Positions 26,801 through 35,962 of a stretch of DNA of 64,000 bases are shown here, piece after piece (the stretch's first letter is position 1; every line of letters starts with the position of its first letter). A model generated the notes under the pieces. The model made no database searches. It was given only the letters and a program-made list of their open reading frames with translations, and was not told where the DNA came from. This stretch comes from Rickettsiales bacterium (lineage in GTDB: Bacteria > Pseudomonadota > Alphaproteobacteria > Rickettsiales > JABCZZ01), in assembly GCA_035765535.1 (NCBI GenBank), contig DASTXE010000001.1, positions 62,001-126,000 on the forward strand, given 5' to 3'. A program made the translations under genes and the position numbers.

Positions 26801-27252
26801 AGAACAATCTCCATCTCGATGCGATGCATTCCGGGACCCCAGCCGTTTTCGATAATTGTTTTCTGGGCGGCTCCGAAACGCGTGAAAAAAGATGCTGAAT
26901 GCTGGCTGGCGGAGATGTGAATAAGCTTTACATGAGGATGGCGCTTGGCATTGGCAATTGCAGTGTGCATCATAACCGTACCGATGCCCGCTTTATGGGA
27001 GTTGCGGGCCGCCATGATCCAGTTAATACGTGCGGAATGCCCGTCAGAGTAGACATGCAGGCCGAACGCAGCGCCAATTTTTCCGCGATGTTCATAAACC
27101 CTGTATTCATGCCCCTGAACATAGAGATACTGGGCAAATTCCCGTCGTTCATTCGGTGCGAAATAGTCCGGGCAGTTCTGGTCGAATAATGCAAGGCATG
27201 CTTCGTTATCGAAAGGCTGAAACGGACGAAAATCGGAAACATTACGCATCAT
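26797..27252 (-). CDS. GNAT family N-acetyltransferase
   Basis: A cytoplasmic acetyl-CoA-dependent acetyltransferase of about 151 residues. The acetyl-CoA site is visible in HKAGIGTVMMHTAIANAKRHP (about 98-118), with a following VKLIHISASQHSASFFTRFGA strand/helix that fits motif B. The substrate is unknown. It starts 5 bases after the stop of the ABC permease gene, so it is probably the last gene of that export operon. Tandem ATGs at 27252 and 27249 are both possible starts. Confidence 0.8.
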   Translation of the reverse strand: MMRNVSDFRPFQPFDNEACLALFDQNCPDYFAPNERREFAQYLYVQGHEYRVYEHRGKIGAAFGLHVYSDGHSARINWIMAARNSHKAGIGTVMMHTAIANAKRHPHVKLIHISASQHSASFFTRFGAAQKTIIENGWGPGMHRIEMEIVL

Positions 27253-27256
27253 AATA

Positions 27257-28387
27257 TTAATCGAGTGTTTCACGGTAGAAATGAACAGCCAGCGCGATAG
27301 CAAGCAAAGTAAACAGCGCGATCGGCCATAGTTCTGGCAACACGTCCGCAGCGCTGTTACCTTTCAACAGCAACCCGCGTACAATGCGTACAGCATGCGT
27401 GGTAGGGAGCATCTCACCGATATATTGCGCCCAGACCGGCATTCCCTGAAACGGAAACATGAAGCCCGAGAGCATGATAAACGGCATGAGGGCGAACTGC
27501 GACATCTGCGTTGCCTGCATCTGGTTGGCGGACATGGTGGAGAACATGATGCCGAGCGCAAGATTGCTCGCCACGAAGAGCCCGAGCGCAATCAGCAGCA
27601 ATAACAAAGAGCCTTTCACCGGCAGGCCGAAAAGCACGGCAGAAATAATCAGTATCAGCAACACCTGAAGATAGCCTATGCCGATATAAGGGATAATCTT
27701 GGCAAGCATCACCTCGATCGGCTTAACGGGCATAGCCAGCAAGTTTTCCATCGTGCCGCGTTCATGCTCACGCGTAATGGCAAGGGTGGTCAGCAGCAAA
27801 GTGGACATGACCAATACAATACAGATGAGCCCCGGCACGGTATTCAGCACCGTGATCTGATCCGGGTTATAACGTGCATGCACAATGAATTTGAAGGGCG
27901 GTGTACCTGGCCGGAACTGGCGCGCAGGAGGAAGATCACGATTAAGCACGGTGCCGAGCCCTTGAAGCGCACTCGTGGCGTTGCCAATGGCGCTGGGGTC
28001 GGTACCGTCAGCGTCAATCAGGACGGAAGGAACCTCGCCGCGATCCACCGCGCGATCGAAACCCGGAGGGATATTAATGATGAACAGCATCTTGCCTTCC
28101 GCCAGCATTTTGTCCGCTTCCGTTTCCGAACGCATGATCTTGATATCGTAATAGCCGGTGTTGCGCAGTGCTGAGACGATGGTGCGTTCATATTGGGAAT
28201 GCTCAGTGAGCAGCAACCCCGTAGGCAGATGCTTCGGATTTGTGTTGATCGCATACCCGAACAAAAGCAACTGCATGATCGGCATGGCGATAATGAAACG
28301 CAGCGTCATCGGGTCACGCTTCGTCTGCTTCCATTCTTTGCGTAGTAAGGCGATGAGCCGTCTGAATGAAAAAGGGTTTTTGCTCAT
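27257..28387 (-). CDS. ABC-2 type transporter permease
   Basis: A 376-residue inner-membrane component of an exporter of the YhhJ/YbhR type. One N-terminal helix (about 26-45) is followed by a periplasmic domain, then five helices between about 180 and 372. The conserved ABC-2 stretch ITREHERGTMENLLAMPVKPIEVMLAKIIPY lies at about 206-236. The ATG at 28387 overlaps the stop of the ATPase gene by 4 bases. With the adjacent ATPase and HlyD protein it should form a tripartite efflux pump; an outer-membrane channel is not in this window. Confidence 0.9.
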   Translation of the reverse strand: MSKNPFSFRRLIALLRKEWKQTKRDPMTLRFIIAMPIMQLLLFGYAINTNPKHLPTGLLLTEHSQYERTIVSALRNTGYYDIKIMRSETEADKMLAEGKMLFIINIPPGFDRAVDRGEVPSVLIDADGTDPSAIGNATSALQGLGTVLNRDLPPARQFRPGTPPFKFIVHARYNPDQITVLNTVPGLICIVLVMSTLLLTTLAITREHERGTMENLLAMPVKPIEVMLAKIIPYIGIGYLQVLLILIISAVLFGLPVKGSLLLLLIALGLFVASNLALGIMFSTMSANQMQATQMSQFALMPFIMLSGFMFPFQGMPVWAQYIGEMLPTTHAVRIVRGLLLKGNSAADVLPELWPIALFTLLAIALAVHFYRETLD

Positions 28388-29298
28388 GACGGCTCCTTCA
28401 CTCGCAGAAGGTGAATGAACACATCCTCCAGCTGCGGAGCGACTTCGCGCCATTTCATGTTGTGATCAGCAACGTTTTGCATGGCCGCCTTTAGCTTTTC
28501 ACGGTCCTGTCCGGCAATATGCACTTCATGGCCGAAAACGGCAGCGGCTTCTACTCCTGACATTTGTCGTAACTGACGTGCAATGCTTTCAACATCATTC
28601 CCGGTGCCCGTATAGGTGATGATGTTGGATTGCGAGACGACCTCTTCGGCGCTGCCCTGAATAATGATACGACCATTGGAAAGATAGACGATACGTTTGC
28701 AGCGCTCAGCTTCATCCATGTAATGCGTGGAAACGAGCACCGTGAGACCGTCATCGGCCATATCGTGAATCAGATCCCAGAACTCGCGGCGTGCCTTGAC
28801 ATCCACACCCGCAGTGGGCTCGTCTAGCAGCAGGAGCTTGGGCTTATGCAGCACGCAGGCAGCGAGGGCAAGCCGCTGTTTCCATCCACCGGAGAGCTGT
28901 CCTGCAAGCTGGTCGGCTCGGTCTGCGAGCCCCATGTGTTCCATGATATCCTGTACTGCTTTGTCGGCATGCGGCATTTCGTAAATGCTGGCGACCAGTT
29001 CCAGATTTTCATAAACCGTCAGGTCTTCGTAAAAGCTGAAACGTTGCGTCATATAGCCGACTTGGCGGCGGATCTCATGCGCGTCTTTTATGATATCGGC
29101 TCCGAGGCAGGTGCCGCTTCCGCCGTCAGGTGTAAGCAGGCCGCATAGCATGCGGATGGTCGTAGTTTTGCCGCTGCCATTGGCACCGAGAAACCCGCAA
29201 ATCTCGCCTTTCTCAACCTGCAGGCTCAGATCTTCAACCACCTTGCGGTCGCCGAAGCTTTTATGCAGCCCCCGCACATCTATGACATTGCCGTTCAT
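28384..29298 (-). CDS. ABC transporter ATP-binding protein
   Basis: ATPase of the same exporter, 304 residues. Walker A is FLGANGSGKTTTIRML at about 35-50, Q-loop YMTQRFSFYEDLTV, signature LSGGWKQRLALAACVL at about 135-150, Walker B LLLLDEPTAGVD, and the H-loop STHYMDEAERCKRI. The C-terminal 80 residues match the accessory region of drug-export ATPases. It overlaps both neighbours by 4 bases. Confidence 0.95.
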   Translation of the reverse strand: MNGNVIDVRGLHKSFGDRKVVEDLSLQVEKGEICGFLGANGSGKTTTIRMLCGLLTPDGGSGTCLGADIIKDAHEIRRQVGYMTQRFSFYEDLTVYENLELVASIYEMPHADKAVQDIMEHMGLADRADQLAGQLSGGWKQRLALAACVLHKPKLLLLDEPTAGVDVKARREFWDLIHDMADDGLTVLVSTHYMDEAERCKRIVYLSNGRIIIQGSAEEVVSQSNIITYTGTGNDVESIARQLRQMSGVEAAAVFGHEVHIAGQDREKLKAAMQNVADHNMKWREVAPQLEDVFIHLLRVKEPS

Positions 29299-30284
29299 GG
29301 CTTGTCTGGCTGCGGCAAAAGGCTCACCATGATCGGCTGGCCGGGGTTAAGCCGTGCAGCTTCCGGGGCTGTCGGTCTGGCCTCGATCATATAGACAAGC
29401 TTAGCATTATTGGATTCGCTGTAAATAAGCGGCGGTGTATATTCGGCCTGTGGGGAGATAAAAGAAACGGTTGCTGTAAGATTGTTTGGGCAATTGTCAC
29501 ATGCCAGCTGCACACGGTCGCCATGATGAATGCGCGATAACGCTTTCTCCGGTACGAAGAAACGCACAAAGATATTTGCCGGCGGAAGCAGAGATACGAC
29601 AGGCGTGCCTTCGGCAACGGTTTCTCCGGCACGTGCGAGCACATCCGTAACATTGCCACTCACAGGCGAAACGACATGCCGCTGGTCAAAACGCCACTGA
29701 GTAACCGCCATTGCGGCATGTGCTGCTTCGGCAGCAGCATTCTGCACTTTGATTTCATTCTCCCTGCCGATAGCGCTTTGCATCTGCTCAAGCGCAGCCG
29801 AAAGACTTTGCACACGAGCTTCAGCCGATTTCATATCGGCCCGCTGCTGCTCGACAAGCTGCACGGAAACCGCATGTGTTTTTACAAGTCTTTCATTACG
29901 GCGCAGATCGTTCCTGATCTTATCGCGTGCGGCCTGCGCGTCGGCAAGATTTGCTTTGGCCTGGCTGATCTCCGTGGGTTTTGCGGGCGAGCGCAGATTG
30001 GCAAGCGATGCTTCCGCCTGGGCAAGCTGCTGCTTTGCCTGCCGAAGGGCTGCAGCGTCCGCAATATCATCCTGATCGAACAAGGGCGCACCGGTAGTCA
30101 CGCTATCGCCGCGATTAACGGCAATGCGCGTTAACTGACCTGATTGCGTAGGGGAAACTTTGATAAAATCAGCCTCGGCATAGCCCTGCCATTGCATCTC
30201 GCTGTTCTCATGCGAGCGAAAGAGCCACCAGCCCGCTAAGCACAGGCCGATAACCGACAATGTAATAATAACCGTGCGATTCAT
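29295..30284 (-). CDS. HlyD-type periplasmic adaptor protein
   Basis: Membrane-fusion subunit of the exporter, 329 residues. A single N-terminal membrane anchor (about 4-22) is followed by a lipoyl half-motif (VSPTQSGQLTRIAVNRGDSV), a long alpha-hairpin rich in Ala/Gln/Glu (about 75-185), and the second half-motif HVVSPVSGNVTDVLARAGETVAEG. This layout matches YhiI/YbhG proteins. An ATG four codons upstream (30296) is an alternative start. It is the first gene of the four-gene operon ending in a GNAT. Confidence 0.9.
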   Translation of the reverse strand: MNRTVIITLSVIGLCLAGWWLFRSHENSEMQWQGYAEADFIKVSPTQSGQLTRIAVNRGDSVTTGAPLFDQDDIADAAALRQAKQQLAQAEASLANLRSPAKPTEISQAKANLADAQAARDKIRNDLRRNERLVKTHAVSVQLVEQQRADMKSAEARVQSLSAALEQMQSAIGRENEIKVQNAAAEAAHAAMAVTQWRFDQRHVVSPVSGNVTDVLARAGETVAEGTPVVSLLPPANIFVRFFVPEKALSRIHHGDRVQLACDNCPNNLTATVSFISPQAEYTPPLIYSESNNAKLVYMIEARPTAPEAARLNPGQPIMVSLLPQPDKP

Positions 30285-30327
30285 GATGTACCGCATCTAT
30301 AATGAGTAAAATCCCGTCGGAGAAGGT

Positions 30328-31578
30328 CTACCAGTAACGGTCTACGCCCATCCCTTCAAGGCTGATTTCGGTCTCGCGATTCTCGATGATGTCGGCAATC
30401 AGGGCAGCGCTGCCTGCGGCCTGAGTCCAGCCGAGCGTACCGTGGCCGGTATTCATATAGAGATTGGAGTATTTGGTCTTGCCGATGATCGGCGGGCCGT
30501 CCGGCGTGGAGGGACGCAGGCAGGCCCACTGGCTTTCGGGCGCGCCATATTCGCATTTGGGCAGCAGGCTGCGCACAGCATTGACAATCGGTGCGATGCG
30601 TTCTGCGCGGATCGTGGTGTTATGGCCAGCAAACTCGGCTGTCCCGGCGATGCGTAAGCGATTACCAAGACGGCTGTACACAATCTTGTTTTCCGTGTCG
30701 GTCAGGCTTACTGTGGGAGTATAGTGATTGACCGGGAAGGTGATGCTATAACCTTTCATCGGATAGATAGGGACTTTGATGCCGATGGGTTTCAGGTAAA
30801 GCGAGCTGTAGGAGCCGAGCGATACGATATAGGCGTCTGCAGTGATATCGCCTTTATCCGTGGTAACGGAAGTAATTTTGCCGCCTGACTGATTGATGGA
30901 TTTAAGCGTAGTGTTGTAGTGAAACACCGTTTTATGTTCTTTCTCGCACAGTTTCGCAAGTTCCTGCGTGAAAGTGAACACATCGCCGCTTTCGTCCAGC
31001 GGCTGGAAGATACCGCCTAGAATCGGCCTTCCCGCATGCTCAAGTGCGGGTTCGATCTGCAGGCACTTCTTGTGGCTGGCGATTTCAGAAGGACATCCGA
31101 ATTTATCCTGGAACTTCGCCTGCTTCACAGCACCTTCAAAATCTTTTTCCTGCGTGAACACATGCAGGATGCCTTCGCGGATATTGTCGAACTTAATGCC
31201 GGTGAATGAGCGCAGCCATTCCATCTTCTTTTTGCTGTAAAGCCCGAGTCTCAGAATATTGACGCTGTTTGCATTGGCGCGCGGTTCGCTGCAGTTAAAA
31301 AGAAAACGCAGGCCCCAATCGAGCATATCCAGATCGGCGCGGGGACGCAGCACGAGCGGCGCGTCATCTTTGAACATCCATTTGGCGATTTTTGCAAAAA
31401 CGGCCGGATTTGCCCAAGGTTCGGCGTGGCTGAAACTGAGCTGACCGCCATTGGCGAAGCTGGTTTCCATACTGCTGGCGCCGTTGCGTTCGATGACTTC
31501 CACCTCGTGACCACGCGAGCCGAGAAAATAAGCTGCGCTCACGCCGATAACACCTGCGCCGAGTATAACAATCTTCAT
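30328..31578 (-). CDS. dadA: D-amino acid dehydrogenase
   Basis: FAD-dependent oxidative deaminase of D-amino acids, usually D-alanine, 416 residues. The N-terminal dinucleotide fold starts at residue 2: KIVILGAGVIGVSAAYFLGSRGHEVEVIER. ETSFANGGQLSFSHAEPWANP is the DadA-specific active-site stretch. The C-terminal WACLRPSTPDGPPIIGKT and NTGHGTLGWTQAAGSA close the FAD site. The ATG at 31578 begins the Rossmann strand directly; a longer frame adds 11 unrelated residues. No alanine racemase gene is nearby. Confidence 0.93.
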   Translation of the reverse strand: MKIVILGAGVIGVSAAYFLGSRGHEVEVIERNGASSMETSFANGGQLSFSHAEPWANPAVFAKIAKWMFKDDAPLVLRPRADLDMLDWGLRFLFNCSEPRANANSVNILRLGLYSKKKMEWLRSFTGIKFDNIREGILHVFTQEKDFEGAVKQAKFQDKFGCPSEIASHKKCLQIEPALEHAGRPILGGIFQPLDESGDVFTFTQELAKLCEKEHKTVFHYNTTLKSINQSGGKITSVTTDKGDITADAYIVSLGSYSSLYLKPIGIKVPIYPMKGYSITFPVNHYTPTVSLTDTENKIVYSRLGNRLRIAGTAEFAGHNTTIRAERIAPIVNAVRSLLPKCEYGAPESQWACLRPSTPDGPPIIGKTKYSNLYMNTGHGTLGWTQAAGSAALIADIIENRETEISLEGMGVDRYW

Positions 31579-31697
31579 GTAATCCAAAGCCTGCTTGTGA
31601 ATAACTTGCACAGGATGCTAACGCAAGTAATGCACTAAAACAACTTGAAATTTCCACGCGCGGCAAAACCGTCAGGCAGGTTGTAAAGCAGCGTGTT

Positions 31698-32042
31698 TTA
31701 CACAGCAAAACTGTTGCCGCAACCGCATTTAGCGGTGGCATTCGGATTGCGGATTTCAAATTCCGAACTGCCGAGCGTTTCGATGTAATCCAGCGTCGAG
31801 CCGTTTATAAACCCGATGGAAAGATCATCTATAATGACCTGAGCGCCATTCTTTTCGATGACAATATCCGTCTGGCCGATAGGTTTGCCGTCAAAGTCGA
31901 ATTTATACTGGAAACCCGAACAGCCACCGCCCTGCACGGAAATCCTGAAATGCGTGCCTTCAGGTTCCTTGCTCATAATGGCAGCGATGCGCGCGGCGGC
32001 GGCATCCGTGACGGTAAATGACTCTGTTGCTTGTGTTTGCAT
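31698..32042 (-). CDS. erpA: Iron-sulfur cluster insertion protein, ErpA/IscA type
   Basis: A-type carrier of 114 residues that delivers Fe-S clusters to apoproteins. The three cluster ligands are present: Cys in GGGCSGFQYKF at about 38-48 and the C-terminal CGC in AKCGCGNSFAV at about 104-114. VTDAAAARIAAIM at the N-terminus is typical. It stands between dadA and leuA on the same strand, away from any isc/suf operon in this window. Confidence 0.92.
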   Translation of the reverse strand: MQTQATESFTVTDAAAARIAAIMSKEPEGTHFRISVQGGGCSGFQYKFDFDGKPIGQTDIVIEKNGAQVIIDDLSIGFINGSTLDYIETLGSSEFEIRNPNATAKCGCGNSFAV

Positions 32043-32077
32043 GCCGCAATTATACCTTTTGCTAGGAAAAAGGTCAA

Positions 32078-33610
32078 TCAGCTTGCGATATCTTCGACAT
32101 CCTTACGGGCGGAACGCAGACGGCAAAGTGCATCCACATACGCTTTGGCTGAAGCGACCAGTGTATCTGTATCCGAGCCATGCCCGTTGATCACGCGTGT
32201 GCCGTCCATAAGCCTTACGGTTACTTCGGCTTGCGCGTCCGTACCTTGGGTAACGCCATGCACCTGATAGAGCTTGAGAGTTGCCTGATGCGGAACCAGA
32301 GCTTTGATCGCTTTAAAGATCGCATCCACTGAACCTACACCTTCGGTGGTGATATGTCGGCTTTGACCGTCAATAAGCAGTGTCAGCTCTGCGGTCTGCT
32401 TGCCGGTCGTGCCGCAGGCAATCTTTAGTGCGCTAAGCTGAATAGGATCATTCTTTGTGGCAGTCCGCGCATCGACAAGGGCCATGAGATCCTCGTCGTA
32501 AATCTCTTTTTTCTTATCGGCCAGGTTCTTGAAATTGGAGAACGCTTCTTCGAATGCATTGTCGCCGAGTTCGATGCCGAGCTCTTTAAGTTTATCGCGG
32601 AAAGCGTGCCTGCCCGAATGTTTGCCCATGACGAGATTGGAGCGGGTAAGGCCTACCGATTCCGGCGTCATAATTTCATAAGTACCGGCGTGCTTGAGCA
32701 TACCGTCCTGGTGGATGCCGGATTCATGCGCAAAAGCATTCGCGCCGACAATGGCCTTGTTGTTCTGCACCTGCTGGCCCGTCACTGCCGTTACAAGGCG
32801 GGAAAGGCGCATGATATGGTTGGTTTTGATGCCCGTAGTAAAGTTATAGAGATCCTTGCGCGTATGCAGGGTCATGACGACTTCTTCAAGCGAAGTATTG
32901 CCTGCGCGCTCGCCGATACCGTTGATCGTACATTCGATCTGTCGCGCGCCTGCACGCACGGCGGCAAGCGAGTTGGCGGTCGCAAGCCCTAAATCGTTCT
33001 GGCAGTGGGTGGAAATGATTGCCTTGTCGATATTGGGAACGCGGTTCTTGATCTGTGTGATCAGTTCGTAATATTCGTCCGGTACGGTATAGCCAACCGT
33101 ATCCGGCACGTTAACGGTGGTAGCACCAGCTTTGATGGCGGTCTCGAAAGCTTTGCAAAGATAATCGATTCCGGTACGGGTAGCATCCATCGCCGACCAT
33201 TCCACATTATCCGTATATTTTCGCGCAAGCTTCACCGTGGAAGCGATCAACTCCAGCACTTCCGCCTCACTCATGCGGAATTGATACTGCAGATGGATGG
33301 GGCTGGTGGACATGAAAGTATGAATACGCGGCTGCTTTGCCGGTTTCAAAGCTTCGGCGGCACGTTCGATGTCGGCGGGCTTGGCACGGGCCAGTGAGCA
33401 GACAACGGCATTCTTCGTGCGCTTGGCAATCTCGTGCACCGCCTCGAAGTCGCCATTGGAAGCCATGGCGAATCCCGCTTCGATAATATCGACACCCATA
33501 GCGTCCAGAGCATCGGCAACCAGAAGTTTCTCATCAAGATTCATAGAGTTACCAGGAGATTGCTCGCCGTCGCGCAAGGTTGTGTCGAATATTATGATCT
33601 TATCCTGCAT
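32078..33610 (-). CDS. leuA: 2-isopropylmalate synthase
   Basis: Condenses 2-ketoisovalerate with acetyl-CoA, the first committed step of leucine synthesis. About 510 residues: catalytic TIM barrel with IIFDTTLRDGEQSPG at the N-terminus, STHCQNDLGLATANSLAAVRAGARQIECTINGIGERAGN in the middle (metal His and Asn), HESGIHQDG, and a C-terminal LeuA regulatory domain from about 385. An ATG at 33622 is an alternative start. No leu leader peptide was recognised upstream. Confidence 0.97.
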   Translation of the reverse strand: MQDKIIIFDTTLRDGEQSPGNSMNLDEKLLVADALDAMGVDIIEAGFAMASNGDFEAVHEIAKRTKNAVVCSLARAKPADIERAAEALKPAKQPRIHTFMSTSPIHLQYQFRMSEAEVLELIASTVKLARKYTDNVEWSAMDATRTGIDYLCKAFETAIKAGATTVNVPDTVGYTVPDEYYELITQIKNRVPNIDKAIISTHCQNDLGLATANSLAAVRAGARQIECTINGIGERAGNTSLEEVVMTLHTRKDLYNFTTGIKTNHIMRLSRLVTAVTGQQVQNNKAIVGANAFAHESGIHQDGMLKHAGTYEIMTPESVGLTRSNLVMGKHSGRHAFRDKLKELGIELGDNAFEEAFSNFKNLADKKKEIYDEDLMALVDARTATKNDPIQLSALKIACGTTGKQTAELTLLIDGQSRHITTEGVGSVDAIFKAIKALVPHQATLKLYQVHGVTQGTDAQAEVTVRLMDGTRVINGHGSDTDTLVASAKAYVDALCRLRSARKDVEDIAS

Positions 33611-33722
33611 ATGCTCTTTCATTCCGGGTTATTAGGGCTAGCCCACTGGATAATAATGTTTCTTGCGGAAAATGTAACAAAAACTTCATATCTTTTTTAT
33701 TTTGCCGAGGCTAAGGCGTGGT

Positions 33723-34151
33723 ATGATAACCATGACGAATTGTAATGGCAAGGCTCCGATGGCAAACGACTATACACAGGATCCGGGATATCAGGAAACC
33801 AGAGGCAAAATGTTCGGTTCTCACCTTAAAGGTGCCGTATGGGGGCTCTTGGGCGCCGCTGCACTGGTGGGCGGCATAGCATTATGTGTCTCAGGCGGCG
33901 GTGTGGCGGCAGTTGCAGGCGGCATTGCGATGGGCCTGTTTGGCCTGTTTTCGGTAAAGAAGGCCTATAATGCGCAAGTGGATGAGCGCGCGGGCTTGGA
34001 AGATATCAATGCAAGAGAAACGGCAAAATATATACAGGAGCGCGGCCCCTCTCAGGACCAGAGTATGTCAGCCGATCTTCCTTCCAGGAATTGGCAGGAA
34101 AGTGTAGCCGCTCAGCGTGAAGCTGTAGCAACGCAGGAACTGAGCCGATAA
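33723..34151 (+). CDS. Small membrane protein with Gly/Ala-rich hairpin
   Basis: About 142 residues, not recognised. After about 30 polar residues come two closely spaced Gly/Ala/Val-rich hydrophobic segments at about 38-80 (AVWGLLGAAALVGGIALCV and AAVAGGIAMGLFGLFSV), then a polar, Gln/Glu-rich tail. The glycine-rich helical hairpin suggests membrane insertion. ATGs at 33723, 33732 and 33759 are all plausible; AAGG lies before the first and the last. It is divergent from leuA. Confidence 0.6.
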   Translation: MITMTNCNGKAPMANDYTQDPGYQETRGKMFGSHLKGAVWGLLGAAALVGGIALCVSGGGVAAVAGGIAMGLFGLFSVKKAYNAQVDERAGLEDINARETAKYIQERGPSQDQSMSADLPSRNWQESVAAQREAVATQELSR

Positions 34152-34159
34152 GATTTTCG

Positions 34160-35092
34160 CTACTCTAGCGTTTCCCCAGCCTTAACCGGATAACCCCTTA
34201 ACATTTCTTCTGCCTGCATCGGCTTCTTGCCGGGGCGCTGCACGGTCAGGATGCGTAATGCGCCTTCACCGCAGGCCACCGTTAAATGTTCATCCAATGT
34301 AGTGCCAGGAGCATGCTTAGAGGCGGATGGTATAAGCTCGGCATCCAGTATTTTGATTGTTTCCCCTTTATAAAGACAATAGGCGCCGGGGACAGGAGAG
34401 AGTCCCAGTATCTTATGACGGATGGTTTCAGCTGCTTCATTCCAATGAATGCGGCCTTCCTCCTTGGTGATCTTATGAGCGTAAGTGACTCCGGTCTCCG
34501 GCTGCTTAACCGGAGTGATACGACCGTCCACCAGCCGCTTGAGCGTTTCCACGAGCAGTGGTCCAGCGGCGTCTGAAAGCCGGTCGTGCAGCTGGCCTGC
34601 CGTGGTGCCGTCGGAAATGGTGAAAAACTGTGTCATCAGCATATCGCCTGTATCCAGCCCTTCATTCATCTGCATGATGACGATGCCGGTGTCTTTGTCG
34701 CCTGCCATGATGGTGCGTTGCAGAGGAGCAGCCCCGCGCCAGCGCGGCAGCAGGGAAGGGTGCACATTGATGCAGCCCAGCCTTGTCGCTTCAAGGATAG
34801 GTTTGGGCAGAAGCAATCCATACGCGGCAACGATGGCCGCATCCGCGCCATGCTCGCGGAATTGACGCTGGGTTTCTTCGTCTTTCAGTGTGACTGGCGT
34901 ATAAACGGTAAGCCCATGTTCCAGTGCAAAACGGTGAACGGGGGAAGGGCTTTCCTTCTGTCCGCGTCCGGCCGGGCGCGGCGGCTGGGTGTAGACGGCA
35001 ACAATAGGGTAACCGGATTCGACCAGCGCGCGCAGTGAAGGCACGGCGAAATCAGGGGTACCCATGAAGATCAGTTTCAGCTTTGTGCTCAT
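34160..35092 (-). CDS. fmt: Methionyl-tRNA formyltransferase
   Basis: Formylates initiator Met-tRNA using 10-formyl-THF. 310 residues. The formyl-transferase domain carries NVHPSLLPRWRGAAPLQRTI at about 109-128 (catalytic Asn/His) and GLDTGDMLM (catalytic Asp). The C-terminal tRNA-binding domain begins at about 205 (YAHKITKEEGRIHW). The usual partner def is not adjacent in this window. Confidence 0.97.
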   Translation of the reverse strand: MSTKLKLIFMGTPDFAVPSLRALVESGYPIVAVYTQPPRPAGRGQKESPSPVHRFALEHGLTVYTPVTLKDEETQRQFREHGADAAIVAAYGLLLPKPILEATRLGCINVHPSLLPRWRGAAPLQRTIMAGDKDTGIVIMQMNEGLDTGDMLMTQFFTISDGTTAGQLHDRLSDAAGPLLVETLKRLVDGRITPVKQPETGVTYAHKITKEEGRIHWNEAAETIRHKILGLSPVPGAYCLYKGETIKILDAELIPSASKHAPGTTLDEHLTVACGEGALRILTVQRPGKKPMQAEEMLRGYPVKAGETLE

Positions 35093-35111
35093 ATTCTATG
35101 TTCTGGGTGTC

Positions 35112-35184
35112 GTCATCCCGCTGCTTGACAGCGGGATCTCAGCATATAACAGCAAGAGATACCGCGATCAAGTCGCGGTACGAC
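35112..35184. repeat. Double-hairpin intergenic palindromic element
   Basis: A 73-base element between fmt and the protease gene. Each end forms its own hairpin (CCCGCTG..CAGCGGG and ACCGCGA..TCGCGGT), and the two ends are also imperfect reverse complements of each other (GTCATCCCGC...ATCTC against GAGAT...GTACGAC). This is the layout of alphaproteobacterial dispersed palindromic repeats whose ends read GTCATCCCGC. I see no second copy in the window. Confidence 0.7.
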
Positions 35185-35195
35185 AAATAAAGAAG

Positions 35196-35861
35196 TCAGG
35201 GCGTCAGGATAAGCGTGTCGCCTTCAAAACGAAAGCTTTTTAACTGGCGCAGAAAACGCATTCCAAGCAGGGATATATCCATCTCGGCCTTGTTAACGGA
35301 AGCAGGTTCACCACGCAGTCTGACATTGCCGATTTCCAGCTGCCCTAACATAACGCCTGCACCTTCGCCATAACCATTGGCAGTGCTGTAACTGCGATTA
35401 TAGTTAAGCGTTTCAGGCTGAAGGCCGGCGCGTTTGGCATCGTAAGGGCTCAATACAATATCGCTTGCGCCCGTATCCACCAGGAATAATACCGGAACAT
35501 CATTAACCTTGCCTTCGATCAGAAAGTTCCCTCCAGAGGAAGCATGGATATGCATGGTGCCGTCGCGCATAACCTGAATATGGCGAGGGAAAAACGCAGC
35601 GCCAATGCGGCTGTTCATCACGTCATCTTTAAAACTGATGGCCAGCACCATGACAATGAAAATACCGATCCAGATGAGTGCATTACGCGGTGCAGCAGAG
35701 GTAAAACGTCCCGGACGTATACGCGCGGCCACTACCAGCAGAAGCAATAGAAGTGAATAGGCACGGTAACGGGTGAATTCGTCATGTAATGCGTAGGGAA
35801 AAACGATAACCAGAAGCGCAAAACCAACCAGAAGTCCGAGGATGATGAAAATGCGCAGCAT
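35196..35861 (-). CDS. Membrane-anchored retropepsin-like aspartic protease (TIGR02281 type)
   Basis: A 221-residue protein with three N-terminal hydrophobic segments (about 1-22, 26-44, 58-78) and a C-terminal clan AA aspartic protease domain from about 115. The single catalytic motif is FLVDTGASDIVLS at about 131-143, and the ISLLGMRFLRQLKSFRFEGDTLIL end is family typical. Homodimerisation would supply the second Asp. It is likely to face the periplasm. It lies beside tRNA-Asp. Confidence 0.88.
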   Translation of the reverse strand: MLRIFIILGLLVGFALLVIVFPYALHDEFTRYRAYSLLLLLLVVAARIRPGRFTSAAPRNALIWIGIFIVMVLAISFKDDVMNSRIGAAFFPRHIQVMRDGTMHIHASSGGNFLIEGKVNDVPVLFLVDTGASDIVLSPYDAKRAGLQPETLNYNRSYSTANGYGEGAGVMLGQLEIGNVRLRGEPASVNKAEMDISLLGMRFLRQLKSFRFEGDTLILTP

Positions 35862-35885
35862 GAAAGCTTGCTTTCTGAAGGGACA

Positions 35886-35962
35886 TGGCGGGAGTGACGG
35901 GGCTCGAACCCGCGACCTCAGGCGTGACAGGCCTGCGCTCTAACCAACTGAGCTACACCCCC
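35886..35962 (-). tRNA. tRNA-Asp (GTC)
   Basis: On the minus strand: acceptor GGGGGTG/CACTCCC (one G-U pair), D arm GCTC..GAGC, anticodon loop CTGTCAC with anticodon GTC, T arm CGGGTTCGAGCCCCG, discriminator G and an encoded CCA. Confidence 0.95.

Noticed and set aside
33611-33722. Possible leucine leader or attenuator before leuA
   Set aside because: No Leu-rich short frame and no competing hairpins were found in the gap.
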